In this document: one piece after another, positions 37,704-49,700 of the stretch | How positions within the stretch are numbered: the stretch's first letter is position 1 | Layout of the letters: each line of letters begins with the position of its first letter | Source: Nyssa sinensis | Lineage: Eukaryota > Streptophyta > Magnoliopsida > Cornales > Nyssaceae | Direction of reading: 5' to 3' | DNA length: 64,000 nucleotides | NCBI GenBank assembly: GCA_008638375.1 | Contig: CM018032.1 | Location: forward strand, 1,738,001 to 1,802,000 | Notes under the pieces: model-generated | The model's database searches: none | What the model was told of the DNA's origin: nothing | What the model saw: only the letters and a program-made list of their open reading frames with translations | Made by a program: the position numbers and the translations under genes

Positions 37704-40700
37704 TTTTTGGGGTTAAAGTTGTTATTCTCACTATCTTCGTTTTTCTCCTTACATCTTATCTTGATTGATATGTAGTCAGCTGTTTACATTGCTAATTTCA
37801 CTTTCTTCTTGATTCAGTCAAATCCGCTTTTGGAGGCATTTGGTAATGCAAGAACTGTTAGAAATGACAATTCAAGGTGGGTTTGAGGTTTCTGATATTG
37901 TATTGTTCATTTTTTTTATTGGCTTACAGCTTTAATCTGATGGCCATTATGCAGCGCTAGTTCCTTTTTCTGTCATAATAAAAGCAATGAGCTTCACCAC
38001 CTTGGCTTGAGTGGTATTCCTACAACCCCCATGGTTGGAAAATGGTTGCATGTGTATTACTTATCTAACCAAAAAAAAAAGAAAAAAATAAAAGAAAAGA
38101 ACTTCAGATATTAAACTCTACCCTATTCCTCAGTTATATGAACATGGGCATTTTAATAGTTCCAATAACAATTTTTTTTTCTTCTTCAAAATTGAGGCGT
38201 TGCATTATGATTTAAATGCTTCATTATTAAGGATCTCTTTCTTTTGTTTATATGTATATATTAAATTTTTCTGAGGAGTTTATTGTTGGAAATCTTATTA
38301 TGAATTTATGGAATAATATATGATTATTGCATCAAGATGATGCTCCCACTAGTGGTAAGAAGAAGTGAATGATATTGAGTTGTTTGGAGCTGGCAGAAGA
38401 ATTATTCTGAACTCAATATTCTGTGGTTTTTGTCTATATTACGCATTTCTAAGGTCCAATGGTGGGGAACCGGATCTTAGTGGGCTCACATTCAGTTTAA
38501 CTTTTTGAGCCACAGATAGCATCAGAAAGCCTGCATATCGAAAGCCCACTGTTTAAGCAGTGAGATGAAATAATGTAAGCCTGTAATCAAATGGCCACAT
38601 GAATATAGAAACTCATAATTGAAAGAGTTGGCACTTATTAAGTGATACTAAGACGCTGCCCGACTCCATGTTCGTTGGATAAGCAATGCCTTTGGAATTA
38701 TCACACTGGCCTAGTAGGCCAAGCAAATGCAAGAATGAGATTGGACTGAGGATTGGCCATTCCATTTCCTAGTCCATTCTGGTGTATCAAATAGTTTAAC
38801 TTGAAAATATGGTAGGAAGCATGGATGATAAAAAAACCTTAATATACATCTGATATTGCATAGGCTGAACGAATAACAAATCAAATTTAAAATATGATTA
38901 TCCATCTAAGAGCATGATTTGCAAAGGTTCATGCATTTAAAGCTAGACACGAGGTAGCATGGGATTAGAAGATGCAAATATTTTTTTTTGGTAAGTTAAA
39001 ACATGCAAAATTATTGAAAATTATTATGTTGTCATGTGCATGTTTCAATGGAATTCCGGAGACAAACTATTATCTAATTGAAATGGTGAGAGATCTGGAT
39101 GGTGGAGTTCTGGATGCTAAAACAATATCTAATTGGAAAGGTGGGAGATTTGAATGGTTTGGCTGGAAGTTTGGGTTGCAAGGTGGGGGCTCTCCTTGCC
39201 TTGTATTTGGGGTTACCTCTTTACTTGTCTTTTAAGGCAATTTCGGCATGGGACTCAGAGGTGGAGAGGTTTTAGAGGAGACTTGTTAGGTGGAAAGGGC
39301 GATACTTTTTGAAAGGTGGTGGATTCACATTCATAAAAGTACTCTTTCTAGCCTTCGTATATATTTCATGTCATTTTCACTATTTTGCATATGTTGTAGT
39401 TTGAAATTCAAGCATCTTTTTTGGTAGGTAAATCACACACACACATATTCACTTTGCCCCTTAAGGGGACTTGAACCCTCAACCTCCCATATGGGGGGTG
39501 AAGGAGGTACCAACTAAGCTAGAGCTTGTTTGTTAAATTCAAGTATTATTTGGTTGACAACATCCGTATTCTCTTGTTTGGGTTGCCTTTGGTAGCAAGA
39601 AGTGTAGAAAGTTCAACTAAGTAGCCAACCAAGCTTTTCTACCATGGTGGTTATGGAGATATGTTCTTGAAGTCGATAGTTTTTGGAGGAGATGCTTTGG
39701 GAAACTAGTGTAGTTAAAGGTGAAAGACGCCCTTAAGGCACTAAGATTTCATATTGCCCAAAAAGCGAGGCAACAAAAAAATACTAGTCTGAGTGAAATA
39801 AGGCGTTAATTAATAAAAATAATTTAAAAAAAAGGTGTCACATTAAAAATTAATTCATTCTAAGTTGGTTAATATCTTATCATTATAATCATTATTATGT
39901 AACAATAAAAAGTTTAATCTAAAAGTTACATATGACATATTTAAGTGATATAATAATTTTAAGCTTTGTTGTTTTTTTTTTCTTTCTAAATTAATATTCA
40001 AAATTTTGTTATCTATCTAAGTCTTATATATAAGCAATTTTTTTGAACTTGCTAGTCTTAATAATATGGAAGACATAGCGCCAATCTTGTAGACATATAA
40101 ACTAATTCTAAAAAATCAGGCCCATGTTGGGAAAACTTCCCATGTAGGTGATCAATTTGGTTGATGGTGGGAAGATGTTTTATCATGGGTAGACTTAGAT
40201 TTTGTGAAGAATGATAATAGCTTGCTAGTTAGAGAAGATGAAATGTCAATCCCTACTAATTTTTTTTACATATTGAAAGTGTTCCTGTCTAAAACTTTGA
40301 ATTTTTGGCAACATTTCAAATAATTTAAATGTTTATTAGGCCAATTTTGTGCCAATGTTTGATAATAATACTTTATTAGTGTAATAGATTGGAAAATAAT
40401 ATTTCTAGAGTACAACTATGTTCTTTTATATTGATATGCTTTTTACAGAATTGTTAAGTAAGTGTATAAAAACACTATAAACATAAGGACATACAAGTAA
40501 AATATGTTTCAATTAAAAAGGTTATTGCCTAGTGGCCTCTCTCCTTGCTCAAGGCAATTGCCTCTTGGAAAACGCTTGCGTGGAACATATCAAGGCTATA
40601 AGATTGAAATCGCCTTGCCCGATTGCTTAGGTGATGAGGTGATCACCTTTGACAACACCAGGGATCAAAATTTCGTTTTGTTTCCATCGAAACGGCCGAA

Positions 40701-43700
40701 ATGTTTCTTTTCCTTGTGAACTGAAACAAAACACTAGTGCACATGTTTCCATGGAAACAAATTTGTTTGCGTAGAAACATACCAAAACTAGTAGAAACAT
40801 TTCTTTGGTATCAATAGTATTTCTAGAAGTTGGTAAAAGATAATATCAATTTGTTTTTTAAATGGAGGAGATTGAAAGATTAAAACCCAAAATTATAAGA
40901 AGATATTTTATATTTTTCTTCAAAAATAATAGAAAATGAAAAGTAAAAGTAATGGAAATAAAATGTAGATAAATAATTTATTTTAATACTTAGTTACTAA
41001 TTACAATAGATTTAAATTACTATATTTTTATTTATTATATTATATGTAACTTGTGTCAAATTGTCTAATCCGTGGTATTACACAATATATATTTATTATT
41101 TTATGGTTTATAATAATTTTATATATTTTATAACAAATATATAACAAATTCATATTACATAAACAAATTAGCTGTAAATCTTTTATACTAGTTTTTAATA
41201 AGTAAAGAGTTATTTGGTATTAATGACTAATTTACTTTACTTTTTTTTTTTTTTTAATTTCACCCTAGTATTTTCTTGTGTAGATGGACATGTATCCTAA
41301 AACATTTTCAATTAATTATAATATTTATCTTTATACATTCATATATTTCACTTTATATTTCCAAGTGTTTCTATACATTTTACTTTTTTAATCGCTTCCA
41401 CTATATTTCCGAAACGTCTTCGAAACATTTCCGAAATATTTCTGTTTTCTAGGTGACCAAAACAACATTACGAAACGAAATTTTGATCTTTGGACAACAC
41501 CGTGGGCAACCGAGGGGGGTGGTCCTCAAGAGGTTATGGGCTCGTGTGGATTGGGTGTTTGGAAGGATATGCTAAAGGGTGAGGGTTTTCTAAATATATT
41601 TGTTTTTTGGTGGGAGATTTGATTATTGGATAACATAATTGGCATGATGTTTGGTGTGGGGATTGGGAAACAATTTTCTTTAATTTATTTTGTATAGCCT
41701 TCAATGAGACATATATAGAGGATTTTGTCAGGTTCTTTGAGAGTGGGGTTTTGTGGGGGCCCCACTTTATTTTGTTGGTAGGTCACTTTAGGATTGGAGG
41801 TTGGAGGCAGTGGATGACTTCTTATGGTGCCTTCTGAGGTGTCTTTCTGTGTTTTGGTTAATTGGGAAGAATAGCAAAATTGCTTCTAAATAGTAACTTG
41901 AGAAATGTGATTTAAAGGGGGATTGAATAAGGTTGTTTATGTTTGAAAGATGGTTTCTTCTTTTTATATTTTCCTTGGTTTTTCAATAAAATCTTATATA
42001 AAAAAGTCAGTTTCATATTGTAGGAAAAGAAATGCATTTTCGTACTTCACTTGTCCCTTGTTTTCCATTGCACTGCTCTTCCCTGCCCAGATCAAGTAAT
42101 TGGTCTATATTACATAGTTTTTCTTTCTTTATTTTTTGGTCACGACAATGTTATTCAATCGTATTTTATTCTATAATTTACATAGTGTAGTCTGCAATCA
42201 GTATTCCTCCATTTAAATAGAAACCTGTTTTCCCCATGTTTTGTTCTGTAGCCGTTTTGGCAAGTTTGTTGAGATCCAGTTTGATGCAAATGGTAGAATA
42301 TCCGGTGCTGCAATAAGAACTTATCTTCTGGAACGATCCCGTGTAGTTCAGATTGCAGATCCTGAAAGGAATTACCACTGCTTTTATCAATTGTGTGCAT
42401 CTGGAAAGGTACTCTCTCTCTGTACACATTTATTTATTTTTCTTCAACTGGAGCTGAGCTATGAATTAAAATGCTCCTAATGATAACATGCTCCTTTGTT
42501 CTTCCTTTCTTGCATCAACATATTTTCCCTGGTTTGAATAAGATACATACTTACAAATGCTATATTATATTCTTGTGTAGTGATGTTTCTTCATTGTTTG
42601 TCGTATAATTTTGGTTTTATAGATGTTTTCATGTCAGTTAAAACAATAACTAAGTTTTCGTATTTACACATGACACTTCACTCCACATAGATTCGTCATT
42701 CTCTCTCCATTTAAATATTCATTTTGCTCCTTTCTTGCGTTTGTCTCATAGTTACGAGGGAATTGTGAATTGGATCGCGTGATCCAAAATGTGGAACATC
42801 AACGATAAGATTTAGCGTTCCAATCAAAAATATCAAAAGCCCAAAAAAATCATACAATAAACAGGAAAATACACACATACGTTATTTTATTTTGTAATGG
42901 CTTGGATTCGTTGGAATTTTTTTAGTGTATATATATATATATATATTATTATTATTATTACAAATACAATAAAAAAGCATCACATTCCAAATAAACGTAT
43001 TTTGTGCAACAAAGTATCCAAAGAAGCCTAACTTTAATGTACCACATTCTATAATAAGTGACGATCTCCGTTTCCGTTCCTGTTCCCGTTCCATTTCCCG
43101 TTTAACAGACCATAACGATCCATGTTTTAGGTGACATTAGTCTGCCTTCTCCCTACTTCAGTTTTTGTATTTCCATATTACACTTGACTCCACATAGATT
43201 CATCATTGTATCTCCATTTAAATATCTATTTTGCTCCTTTCTTGTGTCTGTCTTCTCACTGCCTCTCTAAGTCCCTCATCATTGGTCAACTCAACTCAAC
43301 AACGTCTTATCCCAACTATTTGGGGTCGGCTATATGAATCTTGTCTCTACATTCTACTCTATTTAGATCATTGTCTTAGTTAGCCCACACATAATCATAT
43401 ATGTATATATATATATTTTATTATCTGTACCGAAGTTAATTTTGGTCGCCTCTGCCCCTAGCATGGCCCTCGGTATGAACCATGCGATCATAACTCTTGG
43501 CTGAAAAAGGTGTTCATGTTCCAACCCCACTCTCTATCATGATTTTATTTTATTTTTTATTTTTGTAAAGAGTTGCTGTATCTTTCAAGTCATTGCCAGC
43601 CAATGTCCTGGATCTGCTGGAGCAGGTCATTGCATTCTCCGATCCACATAATCCAAGGTGGAAGATGGGAATTTGTGGTCTCATGAATTGCTACTAAAAA

Positions 43701-46700
43701 CCCAGTTTTATTTTGTTTGTGGTGACCTCCACTGCTGCATGAAAGTTTTGTTGGACTAGATGTACTGAGGTGCTATCTTGATAAATTTTGTTGGCTTTGG
43801 GTTTTATTTCTGTATCCTTTTTAGTGTACTGGCTAGTTCAATAAATGACAATTATGTTGTTCATTGCCAATTGGATTTAACCCAGCATTAATATATCATT
43901 GGGCTAGTGTAGCCCAAAATGCTGATATATGGTGGTGTTGTGGGATGGTGAGGTTGCTTTCGCTCTACTCATTTAAGGGGTGAAAAGTGGGTCGCAATAA
44001 TATATGGTGCCTTTACTTTTTCCTAAATGCATCAGTCCATTTCTGGTCTATGATATTGAGTAGAGGGAAGTCCTCATTGGACCTTCATTTTACAAGCAAT
44101 AAATTCCAACTTTTGTGAACTCTCCATACTGACTTTCCAGTAAAGGCACTTCTAAGATTAACCAAAGCCAATGAATTACATTTTTTTTTTTTAATGAAAG
44201 GAATTTAAGAGCCAATACAAAAAATAAGGTTGTATAGACAACTTAACTTTCAAAATTGAAAGTTGGTTGGAGTAGGTAGATTTTCATGAAAAGGAGCCAA
44301 TGTTGTTAACCCTCACAACCTCAATGTTTTTTTTTTTTTTTTGATGGAACTTTGTAGGACTAATAGTACATTTTGTTGAGCACGATCTAACGGAAAATTA
44401 GGTCATATGGATTCATTTGTTTTCCATATTTGGTGGCAGCCTACCTCTCACTTGGCTTTTTACCTCAATGGTGAACAAACCTCATAGTTGTCAAATTTTG
44501 TGCCTCAGATGTGTGCTTTGAGGCAGTGTTGGGATTATAGGTTGATTTAAACTAAAGTGAGATTATTCCAGGGGTGGTGGCAGAGGTACAGGTGTTCGCG
44601 GGGTCCTTGGATTGCAAGGTTGGGAAACTCCCTTCTACCTACTTGGAATTACCTTTGGGGCTTCCCCAAGGTCTTGTAGGATTTGAGATCCAGTTATAGA
44701 GAGATTTCTAAGGTGTCTGATAGGATGGAAAAGCCAATATCCTATGAAGCAAAAACACTTTATTTTACCTCATACGTGAAAAACAAGTGTTTATTTTTTC
44801 TGAATTTCAGATACGTTAGGGCATGGATTTAAATTGCAGTCGACGGATACGACATTGTCGTGGTGTAACAATATTGCGAGTATTGGGCTATCTGTAACGG
44901 GAATTGGAAACAGTGGCAGTGAATTTTTTTCGAAATACTAGCAAACCTCTTAAAAGTCACTGATACACATTTTGATAATAATTTATCACATTTTAGTTTT
45001 TTTTTTTTTATTTTATATGATATACAAGTCTTACTTATCAAAAAAAAAAAAAGTTTTAATTTTTCAAACACTTAGAAAGACATTTTACCATAAGTAACAC
45101 ACATAAAGATGTTTTATTATTTTTATATGATTGTTTATCATTTGATTTGAATAACATTGCAACAACTAACCCAAATAATAGAAAAAAAATTATTATGAGT
45201 ATGAAAATATGTAATGGCTGATACAATACTTAACGGCCGTTATTTAAATCCACGCGTTAGAACACATTCCGAACATGTTACGGGCACCTTCGGGACACAT
45301 TTTTGGATATATATTTTTTAATTTTGGAATTTTTTTTTTGGATTTTTTCCCTCTTTTTCGTTGCTCTCTTTCTCTCTCTCTCTCTCTCTCTCATACACAC
45401 ATATAGTAGTTAATAAATTTGTTTTGAAACTTGAATCATGAAAGTTGATGATTAAATGAAGAAGTTCTTGAATTTTTATTCGATGACTTTATTATTTTGA
45501 TATATTAATACTATTGCAGTGATTTGTGTTTTTTTATGTCAATTATGATTGAAATAATATTAGGTTTTTATATGTTCATATAAAAAATATTAAATTATAT
45601 ATTCAATGTGTCCCGACGTATCCGTACCCTAATTTTTTGAGAAATGTCGTCTCTACGTGTTCATATTGTGTCGTATCCGTGTTTGGTGTCAGCATTCGTG
45701 CTTCTTAGCCTATATCTTACGAAAGGAGGTAGGATCACGCTCATTGAGAGCACTTTAGCCAACCTCCCTGCATGCTATATTTCTCTTTTCCCCATTCTCA
45801 CTATGGTTGATAAGAAATTGGAGAAGCTCCAAAGAGACTTTCTTTGGGGAGAGGTGGAGGAGAAGAGGAAGATGTACTTGGGTCCCGTTTGCGGCTAGCG
45901 TTTTGCGGTTCCATGTATGAAACGTACAACAAGTTCAAAAATAGGTGTTTGGCAAAACTTTAAATGACTGCGTTTTCTTGTAGGACCCATAATGCAGCCG
46001 CTTTTACCTCCATTTTGCAAAAGCTGCTCAAGGCAGCTTCAGCCAAAACGTTCGCACATTTTACAGATAAACCAATGGCCTATCATAGTTGAATCTATAT
46101 GTATGTGTATTATGATATTTATATAAAATACACTTTAGATAATATTAATTTATTTATATATTAGATATACGTATATATATTTAGATGTCATATATTTGAT
46201 ACACGTATATAAATATTATTTTGATAAATATTAATATTTTATAATATATTTTCATGTACATACAAAATATTTATTAAACAAAGGACAAAAAAGTAAATTT
46301 AAATCTCATAATCACTTTGAATAATTTTTGCCAAACACCCAACTGATTTTCCTTATCAGCACTTTTTTCATCAACACTTTGACTCATCAGCTCTTTTTTT
46401 TCTCTAGCAGCACTTCTTCATAATTTGAAGCCCCCCAAACGGGCACTTAGTGAAGTAGGATAAAGTGAAAACCCCAATCTTTATGGGGGTTTGGGCATTA
46501 AAAATTGGAGAATTTTTAACAAAGCCTTGCTAGGAAAGTGGTGGTGGAGATTTGAAGCGGAAGACCAAGCTCTTTGGAAGGATGTAATGTCCACTAAGTA
46601 TGGTTGCAAGAAAGGGGATTGGTTTTCCAAGGAAGAAGTAGAATTCTTTGGTTGCAGTATTTGGAAATTGGTTCAAAGAGGAGTGATTTATTTTTAGAAG

Positions 46701-49700
46701 GATATTTGTTTTGAGGTGGGGAATGGGAGAGGGTGAAGTTTTGGAACCGTTTGGTGAGGGGATAGGAAATTTTTTTTTGATCAGGAAAAGTGTAATTATA
46801 TTGAATGTGCCTGTGAAAGGCAAAAACATTTACAAAAAGCAAGGGACCAGCTTACGAAAATTAAAGCCTAAAATTCTCCCAAAGATCTACAAAGGCAGTA
46901 GCATACATTGGGCTCGCTTCCTTCACCCAAAAGTATAATAATTTCAAAAAATAAGTCTTTTAAACAAAAAATATTATGCTCTTGCCTCTCAAACAGTCTA
47001 GTAATTCTCTCCCTCCATAGAAACCACAATAAGCAGATAGGGCCAACTTCCATATCTTCTTTGCTTCCTTCCTCACCTGGCAACATCTCCAACTCAAAAA
47101 TAGCTTCCTTAAAGTTGCAGGCATTGCCCATTTCTACCTAAACAGTGGCATAAGCAAGTTCCATAGATCTTGTGCTGCATTACAATGAAGAAATAAATGG
47201 TTAATAGATTTCTCTTCCTATTTGCATATACAACATCTATTAGCAATATGAAATCCTCTCTTCAAGTTATCCCCAGTCAAAACTCCATTCCAGACGGCTG
47301 CCCAAACAAAGAAAGCAGCTTCTGTGGGAGTTTTTTCCTTCCAAATCTGCTTCCAAGTATAATCCTCTTCATTTCTCTTGCTCATAACCTTATAAAAGGA
47401 TTTAATTGTAAATTTCTGTGAGAATCCTTTTCCATGATCATCCTGTGCTCCTTCCCTCTCTCTACCTTGCAATTTGCTAATAATTGTAACGTCTCTCCAA
47501 CCTCCTCACATTACCACTCACGAAAATTTCTTCTAAAGCTAGGAATCCAAACATACTCTCCTCCTTCCCAAGAAACAAAAATCAATTACTAAAGCTTCCT
47601 TGTTTGCAACAATATTGTATAAGTGAGGAAACCTTTCTTTCAATTGCACACGACCACACTACAAGTTAACCCAAATCTCAAACTCGTTCCCTTGCTTGTG
47701 AACCTCGAAACCTAAAGCTTTGAGAAAAGTCACCAGCCCCTTTCCGGTTCTCCCACCTCCCTCTAAATCCATCGTACCCCGTCCTCCCCATTTTTAGTAG
47801 CAATCACCTCCCTCCACAACGCGTTTTTCTCCTTCGAAAACCTCCGCGGCCATTTATTTACCCACAAGCGCCTTGTTGAAAATTCTCATATCTTTAATGC
47901 CTATTGTCAAAGGATACTTTGTCTTCTCCCATTTAACAATATGAAGTTTCTTCTCTGCATTCTTGCCTTCCCATATAAAGTCCCTTCAGATCTTCTCTAA
48001 TCGCTTTCTAACGATGTTAGAATTGGAAAAAGCGACGTATAATATGTAGGGAGGTTTGCTAGAGTGCTATTGATGGGAGTCACCTTTCTCACTTTCGAGA
48101 GATATTGGTTCTTCCACCCAGCTAGTTGTCATGCCTTGAAATCTAAAGCCATGTCTTAGGGTCATTGAAACCCTAATTGGAAGGTAACTCAGGTAGGTAA
48201 TTTTAGTCAAATTCATTAAAATCAGCTTTTTTTTTTTTTTTTTTTTCAAATATATATGAATGATATGTTTTTTTCTTCAAAGTTGTTCAAGTCCTTAATA
48301 GGCAATGATCAAAATTTCGTTTCGTAGTGTTGTTTCGGTGACAAAAAAAATGGTAACATTTTGGAAATGTTTCGGAAACATAGTAGAAACAATGAAAAAA
48401 ATTGAAATGTCTAGAAACACTTAGAAACATAAAGTAAAATATATGAATATGTGAAGATTAATATTATAATTAATTAATTGAAAATGTCTTATGGTATATG
48501 TCCATCCACACAAGAAGATATTAAATATTTATTAGTCATTAATACTAAATAACTATTTAGTTTTTACTAATTAAAAACTAGTATACAAAATTTAGAGCTA
48601 ATTTTTATGTAATATTAAATTATTATATATTTGTTATAAAATATCTAAAACTGAGAAAGTTGTTCGTTCTTGCCCTAAGCCACTAATGAAACAATGACTA
48701 ATGGATCATTTTAGGGCAAAACATATATGGGTGGGCCTTATTTTCCTGGTAGCTAAGTGGGTCCAAACATCTTCAGGGAAAAAAAGAAGAAAGAGGCTTA
48801 GAAAATTGGGTCAGGACCCCACGATCCAACTTCAATAGGCTACGCTTTCTAAGCGATCTGGATCATTTTGGAAGAGTTGGGTCGTAAGATTGTATTATTC
48901 TCCGGATTGTGATTTTAACAGCTGTGCAGTGGATATATAAACAAACATGTCATGAGCAACATGCATGCATAGTCAATTATATCATGAATGTCTAACATTG
49001 GGCATCCTCATGCTATGATAAGGTATCACCTATGTTAGAAGTCACATCATTGTTCATTTGGCCACTCGGGCCTTTATAAATCAAGTTTCATATAAGTTTC
49101 TTTGGGCCAAACATGTTCTTACCTACATATCGTCTCCGTTTACCCAAACAAATGCTAAAAAGAGATTCCTGGACCTCAAAAACCCTAAGGAGGTCTTATC
49201 CCGGAAGTTGCATGGCTTTTAGGTACCTTTTAAATCCCTAGGGATATATTCATAATTTTATCGATACTGGTTACACGCCTTTCAAGGCTTAATTTCTCCA
49301 AACGGGCCTTATAAATGAGTTCCGGAGGTACAAAAACCCCAAAGATGCTATTTTCGTATTTTACTTATAATTTTTAGGGATAATAAGTCCCCTGGATGGA
49401 CATATTTGGAAGGTAAGGACAAGCTTAAACTCTTTTTTTTTATTTATTTATTCCAAGTCCAGTTCAACTTTGTTTCTGAATTCAGGTCCAATGATGATTT
49501 AGTGGCACGTATTTATTTTTAAAATGACAATTTTACCCATTTAACAAGTGCGATTAAAACCTAACCATCTCCCTTTTTCTCTCAACCCCGTCTCTCTACA
49601 TTAGATTCCTGAAGAGGCGTTCGTGGTCCAAGACTTTCTTTCTCGTCGACGACTGTTATTCGCTGATTCCAACGACGAATGGTTGATCAATTGCCTCGCT

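Larger units (their letters stand above)
37877..42251 (+). other. Myosin intron 5 (4,375 bp)
   Basis: GT-AG, phase 2, splitting the switch I coding sequence. Holds a SINE (37997-38098), a LINE in two halves (39040-39711 and 41508-41990), a second SINE (39416-39534) and nested MITEs (39712-41507). 38110-38960 and 41991-42251 show no recognisable feature. A tiny T9-GGTAAGTTAAAA insertion near 38983 with an imperfect ATGCAAAT-type duplication may be another truncated retroposon. Confidence 0.9.

Noticed and set aside
39416..39534. tRNA gene on the - strand
   Set aside because: Box A and box B are present, but no acceptor stem or cloverleaf forms, and the poly(A) end and target duplication show a SINE.
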